This document shows positions 9,428 through 17,366 of a stretch of DNA of 46,953 bases, piece after piece (position 1 is the first letter of the stretch; each line of letters opens with the position of its first letter). The stretch is from an uncultured Flavobacteriaceae bacterium. Lineage in GTDB: Bacteria; Bacteroidota; Bacteroidia; Flavobacteriales; Flavobacteriaceae. The translations under genes and the position numbers were made by a program. The stretch lies in NCBI GenBank assembly GCA_937901915.1, contig CALGUD010000046.1:1-46953 (forward strand), given 5' to 3'. A model generated the notes under the pieces. The model did not search any database. It was not told where the DNA came from and was given only the letters and a program-made list of their open reading frames with translations.

Positions 9428-9715
9428 ATGAAAAAATTAAATGAAGAAGAAATAAAAAAGAGACTTGAAGACATGGAATATTGGGATTATGTAGATGAAG
9501 TACTTTATACCTCCCTGGATTTTAAAAATTTCACTGATGCATTTGCGATGATGACACGTATAGCATTTGAAGCTGAAAAAATGGATCATCATCCGGAGTG
9601 GACAAATGTTTACAATAACCTCAGTATAAGCCTCTCAACCCATTCGGCCAAAGGAGTAACTGAAAAAGACTTTAAACTGGCCGAAAGCATTGAAAAAATA
9701 ATAAAAGGGGAATAA
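9428..9715 (+). CDS. phhB: Pterin-4a-carbinolamine dehydratase
   Basis: A 95-residue protein from the ATG at 9428; an in-frame ATG at 9407 would add seven residues, but the family normally begins MKKL-x-E, so the inner start is chosen. It dehydrates 4a-hydroxytetrahydrobiopterin during recycling of the pterin cofactor of aromatic amino acid hydroxylases. The signature is complete: EKMDHHPEWTNVYNNL, then LSTHSAKGVTEKDFKLA, containing the two catalytic His and the His-Pro-Glu-Trp block. No hydroxylase gene is in the window. The gene name follows common usage and could equally be given only as the PCD/DCoH family. Confidence 0.93.
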   Translation: MKKLNEEEIKKRLEDMEYWDYVDEVLYTSLDFKNFTDAFAMMTRIAFEAEKMDHHPEWTNVYNNLSISLSTHSAKGVTEKDFKLAESIEKIIKGE

Positions 9716-9732
9716 TATAATTTAAATTTGAA

Positions 9733-9755
9733 ACCATACACAAAAATAGTATGGT
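9733..9755 (+). terminator. Possible weak terminator hairpin
   Basis: ACCATAC (9733-9739) pairs with GTATGGT (9749-9755) around a nine-base loop, followed by a T-rich stretch. The stem is short and AT-rich, so it may only attenuate read-through from the pterin dehydratase gene into yebC. Confidence 0.35.
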
Positions 9756-9773
9756 ATAATTTTTCTTTTTATT

Positions 9774-9781
9774 TAAATTTG
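9774..9781 (+). promoter_or_regulatory. Possible -7 box for yebC
   Basis: TAAATTTG matches TAnnTTTG exactly and lies 23 bases before the yebC start. No good TTTG box is found at the right spacing, so this is tentative. Confidence 0.35.
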
Positions 9782-9804
9782 GCAAACAAATAACGCATTT
9801 ATTT

Positions 9805-10524
9805 ATGGGAAGAGCTTTTGAATTCAGAAAAGCAAGAAAAATGAAACGTTGGTCGGCTATGGCCAAAACTTTTACGCGGATCGGAAAAGATATTGTCATG
9901 GCTGTTAAAGATGGCGGACCGAACCCGGATACTAATTCCAGGTTAAGGGCAGTAATACAAAATGCCAAAGCCGCTAATATGCCTAAAGAAAATGTTGAAA
10001 GGGCAATAAAAAAAGCAAGTGATAAAAATACGGAAGACTATAAAGAAGTTTTATTTGAAGGTTACGGCCCTCATGGTATAGCTGTGCTTATTGAAACAGC
10101 TACCGATAATAATAACAGAACTGTTGCCAACATAAGAAGTTATTTTAATAAATGTAACGGAACACTGGGTACCAGCGGTTCTGTTGAGTTTATGTTTGAC
10201 CATACATGCAACTTCAGGATACCTGCCGATGGAATTGATGTTGAAGAACTGGAACTTGAGATGATAGATTTTGGAGTTGAAGAGGTGTTTGTAGATGACG
10301 ACGGGATTTTAATCTATGCTCCTTTTGAAAGCTTTGGCGCTATTCAGAGAGAGCTTGAAAACAGGGGAATGGAAATATTATCTTCAGGATTCGAAAGGAT
10401 ACCCCAGATTACTAAAAAATTAACTCCGGAAGAAGCTGCCGATATAGAAAAACTCCTTGAAAAAATTGAAGAGGATGATGATGTACAGAATGTATATCAT
10501 ACCATGGAGGAAACAGGGGATTAA
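9805..10524 (+). CDS. yebC: YebC/PmpR (TACO1) family protein
   Basis: A 239-residue protein of normal length. The N-terminal block MGRAFEFRKARKMKRWSAMA and the following GGPNPDTNSRLRAVIQNAKAANMP are hallmark YebC sequences. They are followed by YEGYGPHG-type and NNRTVANIRSYFNKCNGTLG segments of domain 2. The family was first described as DNA-binding regulators, while mitochondrial TACO1 and some bacterial members act in translation, reported as helping ribosomes through difficult stretches. Which role applies here cannot be told from sequence. The acidic C-terminal tail (EEDDDVQN) is typical. A small lysine-rich gene converges on it from downstream. Confidence 0.95.
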   Translation: MGRAFEFRKARKMKRWSAMAKTFTRIGKDIVMAVKDGGPNPDTNSRLRAVIQNAKAANMPKENVERAIKKASDKNTEDYKEVLFEGYGPHGIAVLIETATDNNNRTVANIRSYFNKCNGTLGTSGSVEFMFDHTCNFRIPADGIDVEELELEMIDFGVEEVFVDDDGILIYAPFESFGAIQRELENRGMEILSSGFERIPQITKKLTPEEAADIEKLLEKIEEDDDVQNVYHTMEETGD

Positions 10525-10603
10525 TTAATTTTATGATTACTTATTCCTCACAATTATTTTTATATTAAATTAATTAAGAGCAGTATATACTTTTAATTTT
10601 GGA

Positions 10604-10708
10604 CTAACCCCGCTTGTTTTTCTTTTCCCGCTTCTCTGCTTTTTTCTCTTTTGGGGTTCTTGTGGCTTCTTTTTTCACATTTTTTTTAGCGTCTTTACTT
10701 TTTGCCAT
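10604..10708 (-). CDS. 34-residue lysine-rich small protein
   Basis: A short ORF from the ATG at 10708 to TAG at 10604. It begins MAKSKDAKKNVKKEATRTP and ends KKNKRG; almost half the residues are Lys or Arg, with Glu in an alternating KEKKAEKREKK run, so it should be helical and strongly basic. I recall similar MAKSKDAKK-type peptides annotated as hypothetical in other Flavobacteriaceae, but could not search. Such composition suggests nucleic acid or ribosome contact, which is inference only. It lies alone between yebC and pyrR on the opposite strand. The ordered codon content across the full length and the conserved-looking start support it being real. Confidence 0.6.
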   Translation of the reverse strand: MAKSKDAKKNVKKEATRTPKEKKAEKREKKNKRG

Positions 10709-10886
10709 GGTCGTATTTTTAATTTTGATGTGATGTCAATGATGTCAATAAAGGTACTCTTTTTTCAATAAAAACAACCCTCACAGTACATGATCTTAAA
10801 ATATCTTTATTTCCATAACGTCTGGTCGTTTTTTATTTAGATCCCACATTCTGTGGGTTTAAATATTTTTTAGTAAAAAATATCAT

Positions 10887-10920
10887 TTTGATAATTTCTC
10901 TATAAAAATCATTAACTTTG
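10887..10920 (+). promoter_or_regulatory. Promoter for the pyrR-pyrB operon
   Basis: A TTTG -33 box at 10887-10890 and a perfect TAACTTTG -7 box at 10913-10920 (consensus TAnnTTTG), spacer 22 bases. Transcription would begin about 10926, leaving a leader of roughly 20 bases before the pyrR ATG, too short for a PyrR-type attenuator. Confidence 0.65.
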
Positions 10921-10946
10921 TCATCCAAACACGTTTGATAGCTATT

Positions 10947-11486
10947 ATGAGTCAAAAAGTTCTGCTTTCCTCTAAAGAAATCAATATAATCCTACACCGT
11001 TTGGCTTGTCAGTTAATCGAAAACCATTTAGATTTTTCCAAAACAGTCCTCATAGGGCTTCAACCGCGTGGTATTTATGTGGGTGAAAGAATAAAAAAGA
11101 TCCTGGAAGAAGAATATAAAATCAAAAATATTAAATTAGGTTACCTGGACATTACCTTTTACCGTGATGATTTTAGAAGAGGAGAGAAAACACTCGAAGC
11201 CAATAAAACTAAAATAGATTTTCTTATTGAAGATAGAAAAGTGGTGCTTATAGATGATGTGCTGTATACAGGTCGCAGTATACGGTCTGCATTAACTGCA
11301 ATACAGAGTTTTGGCAGACCAAGCGAAATAGAATTATTGACTATGATTGACAGGCGTTTTAGCAGACATCTGCCTATTCAGCCCGATTACAGGGGAAGGC
11401 AGGTGGATGCCTTTAATAATGAAAAAGTGAAAGTGGAGTGGAAGGAGAATGAAGGAGAAGATAAAGTATATCTGATAAACAAATAA
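10947..11486 (+). CDS. pyrR: PyrR-like phosphoribosyltransferase
   Basis: A 179-residue protein from the ATG at 10947. An upstream in-frame TTG at 10935 lies too close to the promoter and gives a non-family extension. It has the PRPP-binding loop VVLIDDVLYTGRSIRSAL, the LQPRGIYVGERI region and the MIDRRFSRHLPIQPDYRGR tail typical of PyrR/uracil phosphoribosyltransferases. In Bacillus, PyrR binds pyr mRNA and attenuates the operon; no anti-terminator leader is seen here, so it may act mainly as an enzyme or in another way. It is 14 bases from pyrB, clearly the same transcript. Confidence 0.93.
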   Translation: MSQKVLLSSKEINIILHRLACQLIENHLDFSKTVLIGLQPRGIYVGERIKKILEEEYKIKNIKLGYLDITFYRDDFRRGEKTLEANKTKIDFLIEDRKVVLIDDVLYTGRSIRSALTAIQSFGRPSEIELLTMIDRRFSRHLPIQPDYRGRQVDAFNNEKVKVEWKENEGEDKVYLINK

Positions 11487-11500
11487 TTGAGAATAACGTA

Positions 11501-12430
11501 ATGAGTGAATTAAGTGTAAATCACTTACTGGGAATTAAATATCTGAATGAGGCGGATATTCAACTCATTTTTGAAACAGCAGACCATTTCAAGGAGGTCA
11601 TTAACCGGCCTATTAAAAAAGTACCGTCATTACGGGATATTACAATTGCGAACCTGTTTTTTGAAAACAGTACGAGAACAAAATTATCTTTTGAACTTGC
11701 TGAAAAAAGACTATCAGCCGACATTATTAACTTTTCAGCCTCACAATCATCCGTAAAAAAAGGAGAGACCCTTATTGATACCGTAAATAATATTCTCTCC
11801 ATGAAAGTAGATATGGTGGTAATGAGGCACCCTAATCCTGGAGCAGGAGTGTTTCTTTCACAACATATAAATGCAAGCATCGTAAATGCGGGAGATGGTG
11901 CGCATGAACATCCAACGCAGGCACTACTTGATACGTATTCAATACGGGAAAAATTAGGCGATGTGGCTGGAAAAAACGTAGTTATTATAGGTGATATACT
12001 ACACTCCAGGGTTGCACTCTCAAATATATTTGCTTTAAAATTACAGGGAGCCAACGTTAAAGTTTGTGGTCCCAGAACCCTCATCCCAAAATATATTACT
12101 TCTTTAGGCGTTCAAGTAGAGACTAACCTCGTAAAAGCTTTGGAATGGTGTGATGTGGCTAATATGTTACGTGTACAAAACGAAAGAATGGACGTGAGTT
12201 ATTTTCCCACTACACGGGAATATACCCAACAATTTGGTGTAAATAAGGCCTTGCTGGATTCTATTAATAAAGACATTGTGATTATGCACCCCGGACCAAT
12301 AAACAGGGGCGTAGAGATTACCAGTGATGTAGCCGACTCTAAACAGGCAATTATACTAAATCAGGTTGAAAACGGAGTAGCCATAAGAATGGCAGTTATC
12401 TATCTTTTAGCATCTAAAATTAAACAATAA
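11501..12430 (+). CDS. pyrB: Aspartate carbamoyltransferase catalytic chain
   Basis: A 309-residue protein of normal length. It condenses carbamoyl phosphate with aspartate, the first committed step of pyrimidine synthesis. Diagnostic blocks are the carbamoyl-phosphate loop FENSTRTKLSFELAEKRL, SSVKKGETLIDT, the MRHPNPGAG segment, NAGDGAHEHPTQALLDTY, and the aspartate-binding MHPGPINRGVEI. No regulatory chain (pyrI) is adjacent, and the pyrR-pyrB-small gene-rnz order instead follows a pattern I recall from Flavobacteriia. It is followed after four bases by the 112-residue gene, so the two are translationally close. Confidence 0.97.
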   Translation: MSELSVNHLLGIKYLNEADIQLIFETADHFKEVINRPIKKVPSLRDITIANLFFENSTRTKLSFELAEKRLSADIINFSASQSSVKKGETLIDTVNNILSMKVDMVVMRHPNPGAGVFLSQHINASIVNAGDGAHEHPTQALLDTYSIREKLGDVAGKNVVIIGDILHSRVALSNIFALKLQGANVKVCGPRTLIPKYITSLGVQVETNLVKALEWCDVANMLRVQNERMDVSYFPTTREYTQQFGVNKALLDSINKDIVIMHPGPINRGVEITSDVADSKQAIILNQVENGVAIRMAVIYLLASKIKQ

Positions 12431-12434
12431 TATC

Positions 12435-12773
12435 ATGATTTTTGACAAACAGGACAACATAACTGTAGTGACCCAGGAATCTGTTTCGTTGCTTACATTT
12501 GTAAAAAAATTAAAAGAATCATACCCTAAATTAAAAAATGATCATATAATTCTTAACTTATTTTCTTTAAAAGGCTTTACTGCAAACGATATTTTAGAAT
12601 TCCTGGAAATTTCCAATAAACACAGGGCATCAAACAAATCATTTATCATTGTAACCAATAGTGTTAATTTTGATGAAGTGCCTGATGAGATAGAAGTAGT
12701 GCCAACACTTAAAGAAGCTTATAGCCTTATAGAAATAGAAGAAATTGAACGGGATCTTGATTTTTCAGAATAA
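12435..12773 (+). CDS. Small STAS-like protein between pyrB and rnz
   Basis: A 112-residue protein that I recognise only as a conserved flavobacterial neighbour of rnz. It has an alternating beta-alpha pattern (ITVVTQESVSLLTFVKKL, HIILNLFSLKGFTANDILEF, KSFIIVTNS) ending in VDEVPDEIEVVPTLKEAYSLI-like sequence, which resembles a STAS/anti-anti-sigma fold. The terminal EVVPTLKEAYSLIE is the kind of signature seen in STAS-like proteins. No phosphorylatable serine in the usual place can be assigned with confidence. The tail is acidic. It is probably co-transcribed with pyrB and rnz; automatic annotation sometimes labels such proteins as ribonuclease Z by neighbourhood, which the sequence does not support. 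Confidence 0.7.
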   Translation: MIFDKQDNITVVTQESVSLLTFVKKLKESYPKLKNDHIILNLFSLKGFTANDILEFLEISNKHRASNKSFIIVTNSVNFDEVPDEIEVVPTLKEAYSLIEIEEIERDLDFSE

Positions 12774-12840
12774 TGATTGAGTGCTGGTTAGAATTTCTAC
12801 ATTTCCCAAATTTCTTATTTGCTTTTAAACAGTTAAAAAC

Positions 12841-13746
12841 ATGAAATTAACCATCCTGGGATGTTATAGTGCCACACCAAATGCTTTCACAAACCCTACA
12901 TCTCAGGTTCTGGATATTAAAAACCATATTTTTCTTATAGATTGTGGTGAAGGTACCCAGGTACAACTAAGAAAACAAAGAATAAAATTTGCACGGATAA
13001 AGCATATCTTTATTTCTCATTTGCATGGGGATCATTTTTTTGGATTACCGGGCCTTATTTCTACTTTCAGGTTGCTCGGCAGGGAGACTGAATTACATAT
13101 TTACGGACCTAAGGGTATTAAGGAAGCGATTACGCTGATGTTAAAGGTTGGAAAAGCATGGACAAATTATCCGTTAATTTTCCATGAACTCATTTCAAAC
13201 GAATCTGAACTGATTTTTAATGACCATAATGTCGAGGTACATACCATACCTTTAAAACACAGAATTTATGCGAATGGATTTTTGTTTAAGGAGAAACCAG
13301 GACTACGAAAGTTAAATGTAGATGCAGCAGTAAAATATGGAATTGATAAATGTTATTTTCAGAACATAAAAAATGGCAGAGACGTTACATTAGATTCCGG
13401 CGAAATTATATCGAACTCAGAACTTACTTTTGATCCGCCAAAGCCAAAAAGCTATGCGTTTTGTAGTGACACTTCATTTACTATTGACATTGTGCCGATA
13501 GTAAGAAATGTTGATGTAATATACCATGAATCTACATTTCTGGATCAACATGAAAACCTCGCAGCAATTACCGGACACTCTACTGCAAGACAGGCTGCTG
13601 AAATTGCAAAACAGGCCAATGCTCAAAAATTATTATTGGGGCATTATTCAACACGATATGAATGTATAGACAATTTTAGAGAAGAAGCCTCTCTAGTATT
13701 TGAAAATGTAGAACTAGCGGATGATGGAAAAGTATTTGAATTTTAA
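12841..13746 (+). CDS. rnz: Ribonuclease Z
   Basis: A 301-residue metallo-beta-lactamase-fold endonuclease that trims the 3' ends of tRNA precursors. The metal site motif is HLHGDHFFGLPGL with H60, H62, D64 and H65. Other family parts include the N-terminal LTILGCYSATP, DCGEGTQVQLRKQ, the exosite-bearing region about 140-190, FCSDTSFT with the metal-bridging Asp, and the terminal GHSTARQAAEIAKQA and LLGHYSTRY. It is 67 bases downstream of the STAS-like gene, so it may share the pyr transcript or have its own promoter. Length and motifs are complete. Confidence 0.96.
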   Translation: MKLTILGCYSATPNAFTNPTSQVLDIKNHIFLIDCGEGTQVQLRKQRIKFARIKHIFISHLHGDHFFGLPGLISTFRLLGRETELHIYGPKGIKEAITLMLKVGKAWTNYPLIFHELISNESELIFNDHNVEVHTIPLKHRIYANGFLFKEKPGLRKLNVDAAVKYGIDKCYFQNIKNGRDVTLDSGEIISNSELTFDPPKPKSYAFCSDTSFTIDIVPIVRNVDVIYHESTFLDQHENLAAITGHSTARQAAEIAKQANAQKLLLGHYSTRYECIDNFREEASLVFENVELADDGKVFEF

Positions 13747-13760
13747 CTAAATAACAGAAG

Positions 13761-13916
13761 TTAGTTAAGCATGCTTGATACTATATCTTCCATTAGGACT
13801 GGTGTGATTCCATCGCCTCCATTGGTATATGAAATATATGTAGCAATATTAATTATGATAATTAATATAACCGCAAATATTAATGTTCTCTTGATTTCAT
13901 CAAATTCCCTTTTCAT
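13761..13916 (-). CDS. 51-residue single-pass membrane peptide
   Basis: A short ORF from the ATG at 13916 to TAA at 13761. It opens with a charged MKREFDEIKRT, then a strong hydrophobic helix (LIFAVILIIIINIATYI), and ends with a short polar tail containing TNGGDGITP and DIVSSMLN. The charged N-terminus followed by one membrane helix implies an inner-membrane peptide with the start inside. It is antisense to nothing and fills the gap between rnz and pdxH, converging on rnz. Short membrane peptides of this kind are common in flavobacteria and mostly uncharacterised. I cannot name a family. Confidence 0.55.
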   Translation of the reverse strand: MKREFDEIKRTLIFAVILIIIINIATYISYTNGGDGITPVLMEDIVSSMLN

Positions 13917-14052
13917 ATTATAAAGTTTAGGTAAATTTACTTTTTGTTACTATACAATGATAGGGGAAAATAACCCGATTTTTTAACTCAAATAAAATTA
14001 ATATGTGTCCGTATGGTCGAAATTCTTTTCTTTGCACATAAATTGTTGCCAG

Positions 14053-14697
14053 ATGGAAGAAAACTTAAGTAATTACAGGAAAGAGTATAAAAAAAGTGCA
14101 TTACTCGAGACGGATATACCCGATAATCCAATGCAACTATTTCAAACCTGGTTTTTTGAGGTTGAAAAATTCGGGGAAAATTATGAAGCTAATGCAATGA
14201 CACTTACTACTATTGGTCATGATAATTTTCCGAAGGGAAGGGTAGTGCTACTAAAAAAGTATACCTATGAGGGATTTATGTTTTTTACCAATTATAACAG
14301 TGAAAAAGGAAAATCAATTGAATCTAACCCTAACGTATGTTTGTCCTTTTACTGGGCAACCTTGGAGAGACAGGTAATTGTGAAAGGAATTGCCGAAAAA
14401 GTATCGGAAGAAATATCAGAAAATTATTTTTATTCCAGGCCTGAAGGAAGTAAATTAGGAGCCATTGTTTCCAATCAAAGCGGTGTAATTAGTGGACGGG
14501 AAGCTTTGGAAGCTGAGTTAAAAAGATTAGAGGAAATTTATAAAAACAAAGAGGCTCCAAGGCCTAAAAACTGGGGTGGTTATCTGGTAAAACCAATTTC
14601 TATTGAGTTTTGGCAGGGGAGGCCAAATAGATTACACGACAGAATACGATATACCCTTGCGGGTTTAGATTGGAAAATTGAACGTTTAGCACCTTAA
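14053..14697 (+). CDS. pdxH: Pyridoxamine 5'-phosphate oxidase
   Basis: A 214-residue FMN enzyme that oxidises pyridoxine or pyridoxamine 5'-phosphate to pyridoxal phosphate. The start is the ATG at 14053 (MEENLSNYRKEY), matching the family; an in-frame GTG at 14005 would add 16 non-conserved residues. FMN-binding GRVVLLKKY and FFTNYNSEKGKSIESNP, then LSFYWATLERQV, the YFYSRPEGSKLGAIVSNQS segment, and the C-terminal WGGYLVKP, FWQGRPNRLHDRI (PLP-contact Arg/His) are all intact. It appears to be a single gene with no operon partner. Confidence 0.96.
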   Translation: MEENLSNYRKEYKKSALLETDIPDNPMQLFQTWFFEVEKFGENYEANAMTLTTIGHDNFPKGRVVLLKKYTYEGFMFFTNYNSEKGKSIESNPNVCLSFYWATLERQVIVKGIAEKVSEEISENYFYSRPEGSKLGAIVSNQSGVISGREALEAELKRLEEIYKNKEAPRPKNWGGYLVKPISIEFWQGRPNRLHDRIRYTLAGLDWKIERLAP

Positions 14698-14900
14698 ATT
14701 TTAAAAGTTTTTATCAACAACTACTTTTAATGTTTTTTTGCGGTAAAACTCTTTTATTTATGTGCTAAAAAACTTCTGTAAAAGTATTTTTATTCTTAAC
14801 AATTACTGTTTTGCAGTAATACTACCTATGGAAACCCTCTTAAAACAGGGACTTCACGTTACTTTAACATTTTTTTAACATATTGAATGGGTCAGGATTC

Positions 14901-14908
14901 TATATTTG
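14901..14908 (+). promoter_or_regulatory. Probable -7 box for the CAP lipoprotein gene
   Basis: TATATTTG fits TAnnTTTG exactly and would start transcription near 14915. This supports the ATG at 14941 as the true start of the next gene. A -33 TTTG is not well placed, so only the -7 half is called. Confidence 0.45.
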
Positions 14909-14940
14909 TAATACCTATAATCTTAAACCCAAATACGAAC

Positions 14941-15441
14941 ATGAAATACTCTACTATGCTAGCATCAGCAATCATGATGACGACCCTTCTTCTCTCCTGT
15001 ACCAAAGATGTTCCTGTAGGTAGCCAAGATGATACTCTTAATAATGTAGAAGTAAATGCAATTGATGATCCGTTGCTCACAAGTGAAACTATGGAGGCTA
15101 TAAATGCACACAGAAAAGAACTGGGTTTAACTTCTTTATCGCTACATTCTGTTATCAAACAGGAAGCTTCTGAACATACGGATTATATGATATTTAAAGA
15201 TGAAGCTAATCATGATTACTTTTATGAGCGTGAAGCGTATTTAAAAAAGGAACTCAATGCGATAGTTGTTGGTGAGAATGTTGCTTATGCATATAACACT
15301 GCTGATGCAGTGTTAAGAGCCTGGTTAGAAGATGAAGAACGCAGAAGCAATGTTGAGGGTGATTTTAATTATTTTGGTATATCTGTAAAGAAAAACACAG
15401 AGGGAAGGCTTTTTTTTACAAGTATTTTTGTAAAGCAGTAA
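14941..15441 (+). CDS. CAP (SCP/PR-1) domain lipoprotein
   Basis: A 166-residue protein from the ATG at 14941. It has a type II signal peptide with hydrophobic core LASAIMMTTLLL and lipobox LLSC, so it should be lipid-anchored. After a short polar linker, residues about 50-166 form a CAP domain: EAINAHRKELGLTSLSL, the KQEASEHTDYMI helix with a candidate His, VVGENVAYAY, AVLRAWLEDEE, and the closing FNYFGISV and FFTSIFVKQ strands. The second His expected in the GENVA region's partner motif (H in the C-terminal half) is not obvious, so an active metal site is unsure. Bacterial CAP proteins are mostly uncharacterised secreted proteins. It converges on the OmpA-type gene five bases away. Confidence 0.85.
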   Translation: MKYSTMLASAIMMTTLLLSCTKDVPVGSQDDTLNNVEVNAIDDPLLTSETMEAINAHRKELGLTSLSLHSVIKQEASEHTDYMIFKDEANHDYFYEREAYLKKELNAIVVGENVAYAYNTADAVLRAWLEDEERRSNVEGDFNYFGISVKKNTEGRLFFTSIFVKQ

Positions 15442-15446
15442 GGATC

Positions 15447-17363
15447 TTACATTTGAAGAATAATAAATTCAGTTCTTCTGTTTAATTGATGTTCCGGTTC
15501 TTCACAATTAACTCCATCTTCACATCCATTGGTTAGCCTGTATTCTCCATAACCCTCATGGGTTACGATTCTTTTTTTACTTACACCTTTAGAAATAAAA
15601 TAATCATATACAGAATTAGCCCTGTCCACTGAAAGCTTGTTATTGTAATTATAAGAACCTCTTGAATCTGTATGGGATTCAATTTTTAATACCATATTTG
15701 GATAATCATCAATAAGTTTAATAACCTTATCTAGCTCTATTGCTGCATCGGGTCTTATGTCAAATTTATCAAAATCAAAATAAATAGTATTAAGATCGGC
15801 CAGAACTTCAACATCCCGTATTGGATTTAAAACAAGATCTGCCTTTATTTTGGTTACATATTTACCGATTCCTTTAGAAGTAAAAATATTAAAACTATCG
15901 GTATACTTTTCATGCCTCCCTGTTAGTTTATAATCAGCATCCCGGTCTATGCTAAATTCATAAAATCCTTTTTGATCACTATTCATAGAAGCGACCTGCT
16001 TTTCGTTTTCATCAAATAGCGTGACAGTTGCACCGGGTATTGGTTTTTTGTTTAACATATCAGACACAACACCTTGAACAACTAAAGGTAACACCCTCTC
16101 AAAGGCGTAAATATCATCATTACCAATATCTTTTTTCCTATTCGATGCAAAAAAACCGGTTAGTCCGTCATTATTCATAAAGAATGAAAAATCATCTCTC
16201 TGGCTGTTTATTGGTTCTCCCAGGTTTACAACATCTATTATTTCTTCTTTATCATTCTTAATTGCTACAAAAATATCATATCCACCTAAACCCATCTGCC
16301 CTACCGATGAGAAAAACAAAGTTCCCTCATTATTTATAAATGGAAAGGATTCATTGTCAATAGTATTTACAACCGGGCCTAAATTTTTTGGTTCTCCGTA
16401 AGTACCATTATCAAAAATATCCACTACATATATATCGGTACCACCGTAACCGCCGGGCATGTCAGAAGCAAAATATAATTTACTGTCATCCAGGTTCAAT
16501 GCAGGATGACCTGTAGAATAGTCAGCACTGTTAAATGGGAGGTCAAAAATATCGGTCCATTTTCCGTTTTTATAAGTGGCCTTTAATATTTTCAGGTTAA
16601 TGGTGTTTTCATCATCCTTTTTCCTGGAATTATACACATAATTATTCCGGGTAAAATACATAGTACCACCTTGCTTTCCAATTGTTAAAGATCCTTCGTG
16701 ATATTTTGTGTTTACGTCACCAGGAAGTTTAGAATTCAGGGAGGCTATAGAATCTCCTATATTAATTGCATAAATATCCAGAAAAGGTTGCTCGTTCCAG
16801 CTATAAGTCCGTTTAATTATTCCGCTGTCATCCCTGGTCGAAGAAAAATATATTTTACCGTTTATTTGAAAAGCACCAAAATCACTATACTCAGAATTAA
16901 AAGGAACTTCGGAAATATAATACTGTGGTTTAGCATTAAAAACAGAAGTTGAAAAATTACTTTCCTTTAAATTGCCGGTAAGGTTATCTTTACCCCCCAA
17001 TTTTCTGAATTTTTTTAACCATTCTTTCGATTCATCATATTTTCCTATAGACCGCAATGCCTGCGCATAATTGTAATAATATTCTTCAGGAACATTGGGT
17101 TGTTTTACAATTTCCTCATAATGAACAACAGCATTTTCAAGATCCCCCAACATGGCGTAACATTCTGCTAATCTTCTTGTGGCATAATCTTTATTGTAAT
17201 CATTTTTTATTAGGTCTTTATAAACTTCAATAGCTTTTACGTATGAAAAATTATTAAAATAATCATCTGCCCTTTTTTGTTTTCCGTATTGAGAAAAACA
17301 GAGAAGACTGAATGTTAATCCAATAATTAATGATAAAGAAGTTTTAAATCTCATACAATACAT
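15447..17363 (-). CDS. OmpA-family protein with WD40/PD40-like and TPR regions (T9SS-associated)
   Basis: A 638-residue exported protein with a signal peptide (LSLIIGLTFSLLCF). Domains in order: TPR-like helices (about 30-130, DYFNNFSYVKAIEVYKDLI), PD40-type beta-propeller blades (about 150-425, repeats such as GKIYFSSTRDDSG, LYFASDMPGGYGGTDIYV, TLFFSSVGQMGLGGYDIFV, GFFASNRKKDIGNDDIYAF), a carboxypeptidase-regulatory-like beta domain (about 430-510), and an OmpA C-terminal peptidoglycan-binding domain (about 525-638, YFDFDKFDIRPDA, IESHTDSRGSYNYN). This layout resembles PorE-type T9SS proteins. It sits three bases after the porP-like stop codon, so the operon order is adhesin, PorP-like, OmpA-like. 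A second Met at residue 4 is an equally good start. Confidence 0.93.
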   Translation of the reverse strand: MYCMRFKTSLSLIIGLTFSLLCFSQYGKQKRADDYFNNFSYVKAIEVYKDLIKNDYNKDYATRRLAECYAMLGDLENAVVHYEEIVKQPNVPEEYYYNYAQALRSIGKYDESKEWLKKFRKLGGKDNLTGNLKESNFSTSVFNAKPQYYISEVPFNSEYSDFGAFQINGKIYFSSTRDDSGIIKRTYSWNEQPFLDIYAINIGDSIASLNSKLPGDVNTKYHEGSLTIGKQGGTMYFTRNNYVYNSRKKDDENTINLKILKATYKNGKWTDIFDLPFNSADYSTGHPALNLDDSKLYFASDMPGGYGGTDIYVVDIFDNGTYGEPKNLGPVVNTIDNESFPFINNEGTLFFSSVGQMGLGGYDIFVAIKNDKEEIIDVVNLGEPINSQRDDFSFFMNNDGLTGFFASNRKKDIGNDDIYAFERVLPLVVQGVVSDMLNKKPIPGATVTLFDENEKQVASMNSDQKGFYEFSIDRDADYKLTGRHEKYTDSFNIFTSKGIGKYVTKIKADLVLNPIRDVEVLADLNTIYFDFDKFDIRPDAAIELDKVIKLIDDYPNMVLKIESHTDSRGSYNYNNKLSVDRANSVYDYFISKGVSKKRIVTHEGYGEYRLTNGCEDGVNCEEPEHQLNRRTEFIILQM

Positions 17364-17366
17364 CTA

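Noticed and set aside
10843..10857. Hairpin CCCACA / TGTGGG upstream of the pyrR promoter, possible terminator or PyrR-binding element
   Set aside because: Only a six-base stem, no proper T-run, and it lies upstream of the -33 box, so it cannot be part of the pyr mRNA leader.
10935..10946. Upstream TTG start for pyrR
   Set aside because: It falls less than 20 bases after the -7 box and adds four non-conserved residues; the ATG at 10947 fits the family.
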